Shown here piece by piece: positions 20,004 to 31,116 of a stretch of 64,000 nt of DNA (position 1 is the stretch's first letter; each line of letters opens with the position of its first letter). Where the stretch lies: the NCBI RefSeq assembly GCF_001027925.1, contig NZ_LECT01000025.1, forward strand, positions 1 to 64,000. The letters are read 5' to 3'. Under the pieces are notes generated by a model that saw only the letters and a program-made list of their open reading frames with translations, was not told where the DNA came from and did not search any database. The position numbers were made by a program, and so were the translations under genes. Source of the stretch: Rhodopirellula islandica. GTDB taxonomy: Bacteria > Planctomycetota > Planctomycetia > Pirellulales > Pirellulaceae.

Positions 20004-20110
20004 GAATTCTTGACGAATTCGGCTACGGGAGACCGGAACCATCCGAATTCTTGGCGAATCCGGCTACGGGAGAACGGTTCAAATTCTTGACGAATGGCGA
20101 ATCCGGCTAC
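20004..20110. repeat. Cluster of three 23-30 bp dispersed repeats
   Basis: Copies of GAATTCTTGRCGAATYCGGC followed by TAC at 20004-20026, 20045-20067 and 20081-20110 (the last with a 7-base insertion). Read on the minus strand, the final GTAGCCGGATTC supplies the TAG stop codon of the spermidine-synthase-like gene. Further copies are at 19422 (same strand) and 25942 (inverted). Confidence 0.75.
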
Positions 20111-21651
20111 TGGTTTTGGCCCCATTCTTCGTCGTACAAACGCACGAGGATTTGATCATTCAATCGGTTGGGCGGGACGTCGCGGGGCTGTTGATCGGCG
20201 GGTAAATCGAACAACCCTGCCATCGTCGAGGGAGTCAGGTATCGCAAGCCAGTCACCTCGGCCGACAACTCCGGCGGCAAACGCCAATTGGCTTCCGATT
20301 CCGGATCCTGGGCAATCCTCGCGAGCGCAAAGCCCCAGATTCCAAACGTCGGCACGGGTGCGTGGTAAGGCGTGACGTCAAACCCCGAGGCCTGCATCGT
20401 CCGCAAGATGCACCAATAAGACTTGGGCGCCACCAGCGGCGAGGTGCACTGGATCGCCAACCCGGCCTCCTCGGTCATCCGACCTCGAAGCAGGTCGTAG
20501 AAACGGGAGGAATACAGTTTGCCGATCGAGTAATTGCCTGGATCGGGAAAGTCGATCACAACCGCATCGAATTGCTCGTCCCCTTCTCCCACCCACAGAA
20601 ACGCGTCTCGATGGACGACCGTGACACGGTCCATCTCCAACGATCGCCCATTGAGTTCCGCCAGCGGTTCGAACTGGGTTGCCAACCGCGTCATCGCCGG
20701 GTCCAAATCCACCAGAGTGACCGACTCAACATGGTCATAACGCAAAATTTCGCGAACCGCCAACCCATCCCCGCCGCCCAGCACCAGCACCCGACGTGCG
20801 TCCTTGCAGACCGACATCACTGGATGCACCAATGCTTCGTGGTAGCGGTATTCATCAACGCTGTTGAATTGCAGGTGCCCGTTGAGAAACAACTGGAACC
20901 CTTTGTCATTGCGGGTCACTGCGATGCGTTGAAAGGGCGACGTGTCGGCGTACACAATGCGGCCGCCAAGCGTGCTCTCTTCCGCAATGCTGGTGATCGA
21001 GTCGGCTTTGATGAATCCCGCGATCAGCAATCCGATCACCAAGAACGCTCGCCCACGAAGACCATCCAACCCCTTCTTTTCCAGCAACGGACGCAACAGA
21101 TACGTCCCCCACAGCCCGACCAACGCGTTGAGCAATCCAAACACAATTGCGGTGCGATTCAGCCCCAATTTGGGCACCAAAAAGATCGGAAACAACAGCG
21201 AGGCGAACAGGGCACCGAGGTAGTCAAACGCGAGCACGCGAGAGATGAGTTCTTCAAACTCGAGGTGCTCTTTCAGAATCCGCATCAACAGCGGCAGCTC
21301 CAACCCAACCAACGTTCCGATCACGATCACGCTGCTGAAGAGCAACCACTGGAACCACTCGATCATCGGGAACGCGAGAAACAGCAGCGGCGTCGAGAAC
21401 CCGCCCAACAGGGCGAGTGCCAACTCGACCTCAATGAACACGCGAGCGAGCTTGGTCGTCACGTACTGGGACAACCAAGCCCCAAACCCCAACGCGGAGA
21501 GGTAAACGCCGATGATCAGCGAGAACTGGGTGACGGAATCACCCAGCAAGTAACTCGCCAGCGTCCCCGCCAACAACTCGTAAACCAATCCGCACGTCGC
21601 GATGACGAGCACGTTGAGATACAGCAGATGCAGCGGGGCACGATGGATCAT
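20107..21651 (-). CDS. Membrane-anchored spermidine synthase-like methyl/aminopropyltransferase
   Basis: 514 residues. The N-terminal 220 residues form about seven membrane helices ([17 protein letters not shown] opens the domain). The C-terminal half is a Rossmann-type SpeE domain: [15 protein letters not shown] binds the adenosyl cofactor, [10 protein letters not shown] binds its ribose, and [18 protein letters not shown] matches the acceptor-site loop. Fused membrane versions are common in environmental bacteria, and whether they make polyamines is unknown. ATG at 21651 is well placed, and the next gene upstream (aconitase) ends 12 bases away, so the two may be cotranscribed. The TAG stop lies inside a dispersed repeat. 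Confidence 0.9.
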   Translation of the reverse strand: MIHRAPLHLLYLNVLVIATCGLVYELLAGTLASYLLGDSVTQFSLIIGVYLSALGFGAWLSQYVTTKLARVFIEVELALALLGGFSTPLLFLAFPMIEWFQWLLFSSVIVIGTLVGLELPLLMRILKEHLEFEELISRVLAFDYLGALFASLLFPIFLVPKLGLNRTAIVFGLLNALVGLWGTYLLRPLLEKKGLDGLRGRAFLVIGLLIAGFIKADSITSIAEESTLGGRIVYADTSPFQRIAVTRNDKGFQLFLNGHLQFNSVDEYRYHEALVHPVMSVCKDARRVLVLGGGDGLAVREILRYDHVESVTLVDLDPAMTRLATQFEPLAELNGRSLEMDRVTVVHRDAFLWVGEGDEQFDAVVIDFPDPGNYSIGKLYSSRFYDLLRGRMTEEAGLAIQCTSPLVAPKSYWCILRTMQASGFDVTPYHAPVPTFGIWGFALARIAQDPESEANWRLPPELSAEVTGLRYLTPSTMAGLFDLPADQQPRDVPPNRLNDQILVRLYDEEWGQNQ

Positions 21652-21662
21652 TTACGAAACGC

Positions 21663-24368
21663 TCAACCGCGAAGGTTTCGCAGAACCGTCGGCAGGATGC
21701 CGCCGTTTTGGTAGTACTGCAATTCAACCGGCGTGTCGATGCGGACGCGGCATTCGAACTCGGTCTTGGTGCCGTCGGCTGCGGTCGCGACCACGGTGAT
21801 CAAGGAACGAGGTTCGATGTCGTTGGACAACCCATCGATGTCAAACGTTTCTTCGCCGGTCAACCCAAGCGACTGCCAAGAACCACCCTCGGCGAATTCC
21901 AATGGCAACACGCCCATGCCGACCAAGTTGCTGCGGTGAATGCGTTCGAAGCTGGTCGTGATGACAGCTTTGACGCCCAACATCATCGTGCCCTTGGCGG
22001 CCCAGTCACGGCTGCTGCCTGTTCCGTATTCTTTGCCAGCCAACACGACCAACGGCACGTTGTCGGATTGATACTTCATGGCCGCATCGTAGATGCTCAT
22101 CGTTTCGCCGGTTGGCAAGTAACGAGTCACGCCGCCTTCGGTGCCTGGTGCCAGTTGGTTGCGGATGCGAATGTTGGCGAACGTTCCACGCACCATCACG
22201 CGGTCATTCCCGCGACGCGAACCGAACGAGTTGAATTCGCGAATCGGCACACCGTTTTCTTGCAGGTAACGTCCGGCAGGCCCGTCGGTGGCGATGGCCC
22301 CCGCCGGTGAAATGTGGTCGGTCGTGACCGAATCACCGAGCAATGCCAACACCTTGGCACCCTTGATCGGAGCGATGTCTGGCACGGCTTCCGCGGTGAC
22401 ACTGTCCAAGAACGGTGGGTGATGGATGTAGGTGCTCTTTTCGTCCCACGGGTACAACGCTCCTCCGGCCGCTTCGATCGCGTTCCACAATTCGTTGCCA
22501 GCCACGGCCGCTTCGTATTCGTCGGTGAACATCTCGGGTTGGATGCACGACGCAATGGTTTCGCGAATTTCTTCCGCCGATGGCCACACGTCCTTCAAGA
22601 ACACGTCTTCGCCGTTGGTGTCTTTGCCAAGTGGTTCCGTGACCAGATCAATGTCGGTCGTACCGGCCAAAGCGTAAGCGACCACCAACGGTGGGCTGGC
22701 CAAGTAGTTGGCTTTCGTCAGCGGGTTGACCCGACCTTCAAAGTTTCGGTTGCCCGACAGAACCGCCGAAGCGATCAAGTCGCCATCTTGAATGGCCTTG
22801 GCAACAGGTTCTGGCAGAGGTCCCGAGTTGCCGATGCAGGTTGTGCAGCCATAGCCAACGGTGTTGAAACCAAGCTTGTCGAGCGACTCGGACAAACCGG
22901 CTTTGTTCAAGTAATCGGTCACGACGCGTGAACCGGGAGCCAGGGATGTCTTCACGTGTGCCGGCACTGTCAAACCGCGTTCGGCAGCCCGCTTGGCCAA
23001 CAATCCGGCACCCACCATCACCGATGGGTTGGACGTGTTCGTGCAGGACGTGATGGCAGCGATGACGACCGCACCGTGAGTGATGTCCGAGCTGGCACCG
23101 TTGTTGGAAACATGTCCGGTTCGTTTCAGGTCTTCCGGAGCCAACCCGAATCCGGAGGCACCCACAGGAGCCGTCAACGATTCGTTGAACGCCTTCTTCA
23201 TCGATGCCAACGGCACACGGTCTTGAGGACGTTTGGGGCCCGCCAAGCTGGGTTCCACCGTCGACAAATCGAGCGAAACCGTCTTCGTGTAATTCAGTTC
23301 GGGACCATCGTCCAAACGGAACAGACCTTGTTCTTTGCAGTAACGCTCGACCAGCTCGACGTTTTCTTTGGTGCGGCCGGTTTGACGCATGTAATGCAAC
23401 GTCAAATCATCCACGGGGAAGAATCCCATCGTGGCACCGTACTCCGGAGCCATGTTGGCGATGGTGGCTCGGTCAGCAACGCTCATGGTGTTCATGCCGG
23501 TGCCGAAGAACTCGACAAACTTGCCGACCACGCCTTCAGCGCGGAGGATCTCGACGACCCGCAGCACCATGTCCGTCGCGGTCGCACCGGATGGCAACGC
23601 ACCGGTCAGTTCGAAGCCAATGACTTCGGGCATTAACATGTACAGCGGCTGGCCGAGCATGTTGGCTTCGGCTTCGATGCCGCCCACGCCCCAGCCCAAC
23701 ACGCCCAAACCATTGATCATGGTCGTGTGTGAGTCAGTCCCGACCAGCGTGTCGGGCATCGCCACGGGGCCCTGCTCGTCTTTGCCCATCGCGACAACGC
23801 GGGCGAGGTATTCCAAGTTGACTTGGTGAACGATCCCGACGTTGGGTGGAACGACGCCGAAGTTGTCGAACGCCTGTTGGCCCCAGCGAAGGAACTCATA
23901 ACGTTCTTTGTTGCGTTCGAATTCACGCTCGACGTTTTGAACAAGTGCGCCGTCGCTGCCGAAGAAATCGACTTGGACCGAGTGATCGATGACCAGGTCA
24001 ACGGGAATCAGCGGGTTGATCTTGTTCGGGTCGCCCCCGATTCGCTCCATCGCCGAACGCATTGCCGCCAAATCGACGACCGCGGGCACGCCCGTGAAGT
24101 CTTGCAAGACCACGCGGTAAGGCTTGAACGGCACCTCGTGAGGAGCCACCGCTTTGGCGTCCCAACCGGCAAGGTTTTTGACGTCGTCTTCACTGATCTG
24201 AAAACCGTCGCAATTTCGCAGCACGGCTTCCAACAGCACGCGAATGGAAAACGGCAAGCGGTCAATCTGACCCAAGCCTCGTTTCTGGAGCGCCTCCAAG
24301 CGATACATCGCTGCAGAGCCGGATCCGGTTTCAAACTGTTCGCGTGCGCCGAAAATATCCGCAGTCAC
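21663..24368 (-). CDS. acnA: Aconitate hydratase A
   Basis: 901 residues, the normal length for bacterial aconitase A. It converts citrate to isocitrate through cis-aconitate in the tricarboxylic acid cycle, in the cytoplasm. The three 4Fe-4S ligands are Cys442 in SCTNTSNPS and Cys508 and Cys511 in [13 protein letters not shown]. Substrate-contact stretches such as [14 protein letters not shown] and [10 protein letters not shown] are intact. The start ATG at 24368 gives [17 protein letters not shown], typical of the family. It is followed closely by the spermidine-synthase-like gene. Confidence 0.97.
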   Translation of the reverse strand: MTADIFGAREQFETGSGSAAMYRLEALQKRGLGQIDRLPFSIRVLLEAVLRNCDGFQISEDDVKNLAGWDAKAVAPHEVPFKPYRVVLQDFTGVPAVVDLAAMRSAMERIGGDPNKINPLIPVDLVIDHSVQVDFFGSDGALVQNVEREFERNKERYEFLRWGQQAFDNFGVVPPNVGIVHQVNLEYLARVVAMGKDEQGPVAMPDTLVGTDSHTTMINGLGVLGWGVGGIEAEANMLGQPLYMLMPEVIGFELTGALPSGATATDMVLRVVEILRAEGVVGKFVEFFGTGMNTMSVADRATIANMAPEYGATMGFFPVDDLTLHYMRQTGRTKENVELVERYCKEQGLFRLDDGPELNYTKTVSLDLSTVEPSLAGPKRPQDRVPLASMKKAFNESLTAPVGASGFGLAPEDLKRTGHVSNNGASSDITHGAVVIAAITSCTNTSNPSVMVGAGLLAKRAAERGLTVPAHVKTSLAPGSRVVTDYLNKAGLSESLDKLGFNTVGYGCTTCIGNSGPLPEPVAKAIQDGDLIASAVLSGNRNFEGRVNPLTKANYLASPPLVVAYALAGTTDIDLVTEPLGKDTNGEDVFLKDVWPSAEEIRETIASCIQPEMFTDEYEAAVAGNELWNAIEAAGGALYPWDEKSTYIHHPPFLDSVTAEAVPDIAPIKGAKVLALLGDSVTTDHISPAGAIATDGPAGRYLQENGVPIREFNSFGSRRGNDRVMVRGTFANIRIRNQLAPGTEGGVTRYLPTGETMSIYDAAMKYQSDNVPLVVLAGKEYGTGSSRDWAAKGTMMLGVKAVITTSFERIHRSNLVGMGVLPLEFAEGGSWQSLGLTGEETFDIDGLSNDIEPRSLITVVATAADGTKTEFECRVRIDTPVELQYYQNGGILPTVLRNLRG

Positions 24369-24454
24369 TGCATGGGTTCCTGTTGTCGAATTGTCGAGAA
24401 ATGCTGAGTGGCCAACAGTTTAGCAATGCGTCTGGCAAAACCGTAGTGGTGGAA

Positions 24455-25858
24455 TCATACCATCCGCATCCGTTGCCATTTGCCTTGCAAAAAGCGTCCG
24501 GCCATGACGATTGCGAGGGTGCAGATCCAACCGGTGATCACCCACCACCACCAATCCAGCGCCAACAATGCCCCAGCTTGCCCATCCGGATCCTGGAACC
24601 GTACCGCGACAGGTTGCCACACTGTTCCCACAATCACTGCCACGAACGACAACACCAATCCCGCCAACAACACAAACCAAGTGTCACCCGCCCCGCGGAG
24701 AGCGCCCGCCAAGATCAACTGCGTCGCGTCCATGATCACGTAAATCGCCACAAAACCGAGCAATTTCTCGGCGATTTCGAACGCAATCTCGCTGTCCACG
24801 CCCGTCGGCGACAGCGAATACAACGCGATCAAACCGCCCGGCGCGAAAATGTACGCGATCGCCCAAGCCACCGAATAGGCCCAGCCCACACACAGAGCCG
24901 CGATCACACAACGAATTGCCGGCCCAGGCCCAGTTCGGATCAAATGCTGGCCCACCAAAACCGACGCCGCGATCGACATCCCCACCAAAGGAATGAACGC
25001 AATCATGTTGAAATTGATCGCCATCGTTGTCGCTTGCAGTGGCACGTCCCCAAGTCGCCCGATCTGCAACACGATGACGGTGAAGCCACCTGCCTCGGTG
25101 ACGTACATCAATCCAGCCGGCAAACCAAAGTAAATCAACCGCTTCATCATGCGTCGGTTCAGCCGGATCCCACGCAAAATGCCGTATTTCTCGCGTTCAC
25201 TAGGCTTCATCAGCAACACCGCGTAACAGACGCCTTTGAACCAAAACGACAGCGAACTGGCAATCGCCGCTCCCACAATTCCCAGCTCCAAGAATCGCAA
25301 ACCAGTCTCCGGATCGGGCGAACCGACACCAAAGATCAAAAACACGTCGAGAACCAAGTTCAACACGCCCGACGCCAACGACACCAACATGATCGTGCGA
25401 GTCCGATGCGTGCCGCTGTAGAAACCCGACAGTGCCGTCTGCAACACCTCTCCCGCACCACCCCACATCAAAATGCGAAAGTAGGCCGCCTGCATTGGAA
25501 TCAAGTGCTCCGGTTGGTCCGTCAGTCGAAACAAGGACTCGCCGAGGCCTCCGACCAGCAGGAAAAACGGCAGCGTCGCCAGAGCGAACCAAGTCGCCTG
25601 CCACAGAAGTTGCCCCACACGCTTGGGTTGATCCGCTCCGATGTACTGGCTGATGATCGCACTGGTCATCGACGCGATGCCAACGAACACGCACACGCAC
25701 ACCCAGAACAGATTCCCTGCCGCCATCGCCGCCCCCATCTGAGACGGTTCGTGCCACAGCAGCAGCGTCCGGTCGACGAACAGAACCAGCGAAAACATGC
25801 CCGTGCTGACCATCAACGGAACTGCGACGCGGAGAACTTCCTTGAGGGCGGGAATCAT
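24455..25858 (-). CDS. MATE family efflux transporter
   Basis: 467 residues with about twelve hydrophobic helices. It starts MIPALKEVLRVAVPLMVSTG, the typical first helix of MATE transporters, and shows the internal two-fold repeat (a second PLM-like helix begins after residue 235). MATE proteins export cationic drugs or metabolites in exchange for protons or sodium at the inner membrane. Substrate unknown. It ends 86 bases before the aconitase start, on the same strand, so readthrough is possible. Confidence 0.9.
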   Translation of the reverse strand: MIPALKEVLRVAVPLMVSTGMFSLVLFVDRTLLLWHEPSQMGAAMAAGNLFWVCVCVFVGIASMTSAIISQYIGADQPKRVGQLLWQATWFALATLPFFLLVGGLGESLFRLTDQPEHLIPMQAAYFRILMWGGAGEVLQTALSGFYSGTHRTRTIMLVSLASGVLNLVLDVFLIFGVGSPDPETGLRFLELGIVGAAIASSLSFWFKGVCYAVLLMKPSEREKYGILRGIRLNRRMMKRLIYFGLPAGLMYVTEAGGFTVIVLQIGRLGDVPLQATTMAINFNMIAFIPLVGMSIAASVLVGQHLIRTGPGPAIRCVIAALCVGWAYSVAWAIAYIFAPGGLIALYSLSPTGVDSEIAFEIAEKLLGFVAIYVIMDATQLILAGALRGAGDTWFVLLAGLVLSFVAVIVGTVWQPVAVRFQDPDGQAGALLALDWWWWVITGWICTLAIVMAGRFLQGKWQRMRMV

Positions 25859-25941
25859 GAAGGGGACGATGGAGTGAGGGTTGATTTTCGTCAGGAAGCG
25901 GCGTCAGCGTAGAACCGTTGCCTCCAACGGTCCCGCGGAAT

Positions 25942-25964
25942 GTAGCCGGATTCGCCAAGAATTC
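25942..25964. repeat. Dispersed 23-bp repeat, inverted copy
   Basis: GTAGCCGGATTCGCCAAGAATTC-type sequence, the reverse complement of the copies at 19422, 20004 and 20045. It lies between the divergent MATE and membrane-protein genes. Nothing else is recognised in 25859-26095. Confidence 0.7.
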
Positions 25965-26095
25965 GGAAGAGGCGGCACCCAGATCCGTTCCCAATCGCAG
26001 GCCTGTCCAAATCCAAGCGAATCAGACCTCGCTTGCTTGGAGTGAGGTGATGCGGGCTCATCGCATTCATCCGCCGGCAGGTTAAGCTGATCGGC

Positions 26096-27526
26096 ATGAA
26101 ACACTTCGCTTTGATATCGCTGGTCGCGTTCATCATCCTGATGGGGACATGTTGGGTGACGAATCGGTTCGCTCCTCATTGGGTGCCCGATTCACCGAGC
26201 TACACCGAGTACTCGTTCGAATCTGCCGAAGCGATCGCCACCCAGATCCGAACGCCGGGCTACCCGGTCCTGGTACGATTCACAAAGGCACTGGCAAATT
26301 CCGGTGCGGATCAAGCGTTTTGGGCAAACCAGACTTTGGTGATTCTTCACATTGCTCTGCAAGCCATCGCGGTTGGCCTGTTGGCAGTCGAATTGGCAGG
26401 CTGGAACTTCTCGCGGCAAACGATTGTGATCGCAGCATGCGTTTTCGCGATCGGCTGCACGTTCTGGGACCACGTCAACACGATCGCAACGGACGCCCCG
26501 GCCATGTCGCTGGCGGCGATGATCGGAATCGGCGTGCTGCGAATCTGGCGAACCGGGCTGACACCCCGCCTGTGCATCACCCTCGGCATCCTCACGACCC
26601 TGGTCATTGCTCTCCGCCCCGCGTATTTGTTTTTGATTCCCTGGTTGATGCTCAGCGTTTTCGTGCGTCCGGGCGTCACCTTTTCGCGACGCTGGGCCCC
26701 TGCGATCGCTGTCGGTGCGTTGCCCTTGATCGCGTTGATGGCGTGGTGCACGTTTCGCTTGATCACGGTCGATGACTTGGGTGTCCTGCCCTTCGGTCAT
26801 CAGAACATGGCCGCCGTGACGACTCAGTTGCTCGACGCGGATGAACTCGAGGCGTTGCCAGGCCGACTGGGCGAACTCGGAAAAGAGATCGCCGATCGTC
26901 GCATTGAAATGGCAGCGGGTGCCCAAGTTGCCGCCGATGGGCTGGACCTTCGCCCGCGTGCTGACGCGGCCCCGCGAGCGGACTCGTACACAACCATCGA
27001 AAATCGCTGGGACGCGATGACGTACATGATCGTGATCCCCGCGGCGGAAGCTGTCGCCAGCCGAACGTCAACAAAACTCGCCCCGTCGCCTGGTCTGCAA
27101 CGAGTCCACCAGCACCAGATGTTGGCAGAACTCGACCGCACGATCGTCCGCAGCTATCCCGTTCGGTACCTGCGTTGGATCATGCTCGCGATCCGCCGCG
27201 GCGTCTGGGGATCGGTGGCGGACATGTTGATGCACCCGATCTTTTTCGTCGTCACCATGGGGCTGGCCGTCGCCGCCTGCATTGCGTCGATCCGTTTCCG
27301 GCCAACGCAGACCGCCGAACCATTTCGCGAGCACGCATCCACCCAAACTGGGCTGGCCGCGTTGACTTGGTTGGCACTCAGCTACTGGCTGTTCAAGATC
27401 GCGTTTGTGTCGCTGACCAGCCCGCCGATCGGACGCTTCTCCGACGCCGCCGCCGTGTGGTTGCCCGTATGGATCGCAGTCGTGCTCGTCAGTCGATGCT
27501 GTCCAAAACCACACACCACCCCGTAG
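26096..27526 (+). CDS. Polytopic membrane protein, possibly GT39-like
   Basis: 476 residues with about eight to ten hydrophobic helices. After the first helix (FALISLVAFIILMGTCWV) comes a loop with WVPDSPSYTEYSFE, whose DSPSY acidic motif resembles the first extracytoplasmic loop of GT-C glycosyltransferases; IATDAPAMSLAAM is a second motif of that kind. A lipid-linked sugar transferase role is therefore possible but unproven. No partner gene is adjacent. The TAG stop lies in the first unit of the downstream tandem array (CCGTAGGCC), so the last residues may differ from the ancestral protein. Confidence 0.75.
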   Translation: MKHFALISLVAFIILMGTCWVTNRFAPHWVPDSPSYTEYSFESAEAIATQIRTPGYPVLVRFTKALANSGADQAFWANQTLVILHIALQAIAVGLLAVELAGWNFSRQTIVIAACVFAIGCTFWDHVNTIATDAPAMSLAAMIGIGVLRIWRTGLTPRLCITLGILTTLVIALRPAYLFLIPWLMLSVFVRPGVTFSRRWAPAIAVGALPLIALMAWCTFRLITVDDLGVLPFGHQNMAAVTTQLLDADELEALPGRLGELGKEIADRRIEMAAGAQVAADGLDLRPRADAAPRADSYTTIENRWDAMTYMIVIPAAEAVASRTSTKLAPSPGLQRVHQHQMLAELDRTIVRSYPVRYLRWIMLAIRRGVWGSVADMLMHPIFFVVTMGLAVAACIASIRFRPTQTAEPFREHASTQTGLAALTWLALSYWLFKIAFVSLTSPPIGRFSDAAAVWLPVWIAVVLVSRCCPKPHTTP

Positions 27527-28689
27527 GCCAGGTTCCACCTGGCAAGGTGAAACGCGTGGTCACACAGGACTCGCGGAACGCTTCAAAACACCCGCGTCAT
27601 GTGTCTCGACAACAGACACCACCCACGCAAACACTGGGGACAAATGTTCGACTCTGGCAAAGCAATCCCGTAGGCCAGGTTCCACCTGGCAAGGTGAAAC
27701 GCGTGGTCACACAGAACTCGCGGAACGCTTCAAAACGCCCGCGTCATGTGGCTCGACAACAGACACCTCGCACGCAAACATTTGGGGAAAAAGGTTCTAC
27801 TCTGGCAAAGCAATCCCGTAGGCCAGGTTCCACCTGGCGAGGTGAAACGCGTGGTCACACAGGACTCGCGGAACGCTTCAAAACGACCGCGTCACGTGCC
27901 TCGACAACAGACACCGCCCACGCAAACATTTGGGGACAAATGTTCTACTCTGGCAAAGCAATCCCGTAGGCCAGGTTCCACCTGGCGAGGTGAAACGCGT
28001 GGTCACACAGAACTCGCGGAACGCTTCAAAACGACCGCGTCATGTGGCTCGACAACAGACACGACCCACGCAAACATTTGGGGACAAATGTTCTACTCTG
28101 GCAAAGCAATCCGTAGGCCAGGTTCCACCTGGCGAGGTGAAACGCGTGGTCACACAGAACTCGCGGAACGCTTCAAAACACCCGCGTCATTTGTCTCGAC
28201 AACAGACACGACCCACGCAAACATTGGAGGACAAATGTTCTACTCTGGCCAAGCACCCCGTAGGCCAGGTTCCACCTGGCAAGGTGAAACGCGTGATCAC
28301 ACAGGACTCGCGGAACGCTTCACAACGACCGTGTCATGTGGCTCGACAACAGACACCCCCCTCGCAAACATTGGGGGACAAATGTTCGACTCTGGCAAAG
28401 CAATCCCGTAGGCCAGGTTCCACCTTTCAAGGTGAAACGCGTGGTCACACCGGACTCGCGGAACGCTTCACAACGACCGTGTCATGTGGCTCGACAACAG
28501 ACACCACCCTCGCAAACATTGGGGGACAAAGGTTCGACTCTGGCAAAGCAATCGGTAGGCCAGGTTCCACCTGGCGAGGCAAAACGCGTGGTCACACAGG
28601 ACTCGCGGAACGCTTCACAACGACCGCGTCATGTGGCCTGACAACAGACACCACCCACGCAAACATTGGGGGACAAAGGTTCGACTCTG
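27521..28689. repeat. Eight tandem 147-148 bp repeats
   Basis: Unit starts, marked at GTAGGCC, are at 27523, 27670, 27818, 27966, 28113, 28260, 28408 and 28555, giving periods of 147 or 148. Each unit has a palindrome CCAGGTTCCACCTGG at its start, AACGCGTGGTCACAC, GACTCGCGGAACGCTTC, CTCGACAACAGACAC and, at its end, AACATT-type hairpin arms around GGGGAC followed by TTCKACTCTGGCAAAGCAAT. In-frame units of 49 codons create long artificial frames, but 148-bp units break them, arguing against coding. The array fills the gap between two convergent genes. Confidence 0.92.
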
Positions 28690-28706
28690 TCGAACCCTTT
28701 GCGCGA

Positions 28707-31028
28707 CTACGAATCGTTTTCGATTTCGCTCAGCAACGCTTCCAGCTCTTCGGGCGACAAATCCGAGGCTTCGATGTCGGACTGGATGTCGCCGGCCGCG
28801 TCTTGTTCTGGACCACCGGCCAACGTCTCCGCCAAATAAGCGGCCAAGCGTGATGAAGTGGGGTAGTTGAACGCCAACACGGGAGTCAACTCGATCCCCA
28901 ACCAATCTTCCAGTTCGCTGCTCAATTCGACAGCCGTCAACGAATCCATGCCGGTCTCTGCAAACGGCGTTTCTGGCGTCAGCGAAGCGTTGCGGACCGG
29001 GCGTTCGCCGTCCTCGTGGATCTGCTCACCACTGTGGGCGGACAACCAGGCCAGCAACCAAACGGTGATCTGTTCGGTGGCCTCTGGAACCTCTTCGCGA
29101 GTCACCCGGGTCGGCAACTCGGGCAAGGCCACGGATTCGGAATCGTCGATGAAACGGTTGCGATTCCATTGATAACGAGCCGCCAATTCGCCAGCTTCGA
29201 TCATTGCTCGGCACTGCTGCCGCTGGACTTTTCCGCTGGTCGTCAACGGAATTCCACCGGGACGGGTGATCAAGACTTGGCGAGCATCGACCTCGTGATC
29301 GTCAATGATCGCTCGACGAATATGACGCACGATGTCCGGCAATTCTTCGGAATCGACATGTCGCGAAACTTCCGCAGCGATGGTCAGGGCATCGCCCGTT
29401 CGTCCGGTTGTGGCGACGGCGGCACACTGCAACACGTTGGCTTGCAACAAACCTTTGACCGTGGCCTCAATGTCTTGAGGGAACAGGTTTCGCCCACGCA
29501 AGATCACCAGGTCTTTGCGACGACCCGACACGTAGACTTCTCCATCGTGAACAAACCCCAGGTCACCTGTTCGCAAGAACGTTTCCGCTGGATCCCCGTC
29601 GGCGAGCGTCGCACCAAAGACTTCTGCGGTGACCTCTTCGCGTTTCCAGTAACCCGATGCAACGGAAGGCCCCGCCAACCAAATTTCGCCAATCTCGCCG
29701 TCCGGTTGCACGCGGCGTGCGTCCGGCTCGACCACCAACACCGTCATCGTGTGAGCCGCACGACCGGAACTGACCAGTCGCCGCACCGCCCCATCACCAG
29801 AAACGCTGGCTTGCGAAGCCTCTGGAACCGTTTCACCAAGCGATGATTGACGCACGATGATCCCGCGGCCGTGCGCGAGTTCGTCTTTGTCGACATCCAA
29901 TAAACGAGGGGCCTGCCCTGAGCGGCAACTTGCCGCCATCAAGGTCGCTTCGGCTAACCCATAGCACGGACAGAACGTTTCGCCACGAAAACCAGCGTTG
30001 AAAAATCGATCGGTGAATTGCTGCAACGTGTCGGCATTGATCGGCTCCGCACCGCAGAAGGCCAACTCCCAACCGCTCAAATCCAGTGAATCCGCTTGGG
30101 CGGCATCAATCCGGTCAACGCACAACTGATAAGCAAAGTTGGGAGCGCCACTGATGGTGGCTTTGTAGTCCGAGATCGCTCGCAACCACCGCATCGGCCG
30201 AGCCAAGAACGATCGGGGCGACATCAAAATCGCATGCCCGCCGACGTACAACGGTTCCAAAATGCCGCCAATCAATCCCATGTCATGGAACGGAGGCAAC
30301 CAGAACAAACCGCGTTCGTAATCGTCGCTGTCGTCGCCGGACCATTCGATCCCGAACGCCTGTCGAATCGATTCCAGATTGCTCAGCAAATTGGCATGCG
30401 AAACCATCACGCCTTTGGGATCACTGGTCGAACCACTGGTGTATTGCAGCAGCGCCAAATCGGTCGATTCAATCTCGCCGAGCGGCAATTCGTCGTCGAG
30501 CGAGTCAGGTCTGGCCAGATCCTCTTGAATCGATGCGTCCGTCGCGACCATCGGCAAGGCAGCCGTTTCGGCGGACAATCGATTCGAGTCGATTCCAGCA
30601 ATCGTCTCTTGATCGCTGATCAAGACCGAGGGCTGGCAATCCGCGACGGAGGTGTCCAGTCGCGGCATCGCGCGACCAGGTTTGGGATAGCTGGTCGGGA
30701 CCGGGATCAAACGCGCCATCTCGCAGGCCATGAACCCAATCATGAATTCCAGCCCCGGCGGGAACAACAACATCGCTCGGTCGCCTGGAACCGCACCGGT
30801 TTCTCGCACCAAACGCAACGCCACGGCACGGACTCGGCGGTGCAGCTCCGCGTAGGTCAGCGCCTGCTCGGCTTCCGCCCCATCCATCGAATCATCGGGC
30901 AAAAACGTCAGTGCCGGACGATCGGGATGCCGCGCAGCACGATCGACGAGCAAATGAGCGAGCGATTTCCATCGCGTCTCATGGGGCTCATGCGTCGTGG
31001 AATCAGCAATTTCTGATTTGCGTAACAT
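28707..31028 (-). CDS. Fatty-acyl-AMP ligase fused to acyl carrier domain
   Basis: About 773 residues. Residues 1-570 form an AMP-dependent synthetase: LLQYTSGSTSDPKGV is the phosphate loop, CYGLAEAT the A5 motif, FLRTGDLGF the A7 motif and SGRRKDLVILRGRN the hinge. The sequence is closest in pattern to fatty-acyl-AMP ligases that activate acyl chains and pass them to a carrier. The C-terminal domain (about 625-740) is an acyl carrier protein with Ser696 in GMDSLTAVEL for phosphopantetheine. It ends in an acidic tail. ATG at 31028 is preferred because 32 upstream codons are low-complexity. No polyketide or peptide synthase adjoins it. Confidence 0.9.
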   Translation of the reverse strand: MLRKSEIADSTTHEPHETRWKSLAHLLVDRAARHPDRPALTFLPDDSMDGAEAEQALTYAELHRRVRAVALRLVRETGAVPGDRAMLLFPPGLEFMIGFMACEMARLIPVPTSYPKPGRAMPRLDTSVADCQPSVLISDQETIAGIDSNRLSAETAALPMVATDASIQEDLARPDSLDDELPLGEIESTDLALLQYTSGSTSDPKGVMVSHANLLSNLESIRQAFGIEWSGDDSDDYERGLFWLPPFHDMGLIGGILEPLYVGGHAILMSPRSFLARPMRWLRAISDYKATISGAPNFAYQLCVDRIDAAQADSLDLSGWELAFCGAEPINADTLQQFTDRFFNAGFRGETFCPCYGLAEATLMAASCRSGQAPRLLDVDKDELAHGRGIIVRQSSLGETVPEASQASVSGDGAVRRLVSSGRAAHTMTVLVVEPDARRVQPDGEIGEIWLAGPSVASGYWKREEVTAEVFGATLADGDPAETFLRTGDLGFVHDGEVYVSGRRKDLVILRGRNLFPQDIEATVKGLLQANVLQCAAVATTGRTGDALTIAAEVSRHVDSEELPDIVRHIRRAIIDDHEVDARQVLITRPGGIPLTTSGKVQRQQCRAMIEAGELAARYQWNRNRFIDDSESVALPELPTRVTREEVPEATEQITVWLLAWLSAHSGEQIHEDGERPVRNASLTPETPFAETGMDSLTAVELSSELEDWLGIELTPVLAFNYPTSSRLAAYLAETLAGGPEQDAAGDIQSDIEASDLSPEELEALLSEIENDS

Positions 31029-31116
31029 ACGGTCTCGGGCGGATGGCCGATCAGGTGGGCACTTCGAAGTTTCTGGTCTCGCCGGGGCAGGATAGTGACT
31101 CTGGGATATCTTTCGT

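Noticed and set aside
24344..25912. 522-codon plus-strand open frame opposite the MATE gene
   Set aside because: Composition is H/R/Q-rich with no domain; the minus strand encodes a clear transporter.
27521..28689. CRISPR array
   Set aside because: Units are contiguous with no variable spacers, are about 147 bp rather than 25-40 bp, and no cas genes are in the window.
27930..28853. A 307-codon open frame and two similar ones across the tandem array, encoding a 49-residue repeat
   Set aside because: They exist only because 147 is a multiple of three; 148-bp units shift the frame and no start signal or recognisable domain is present. Treated as non-coding repeats.
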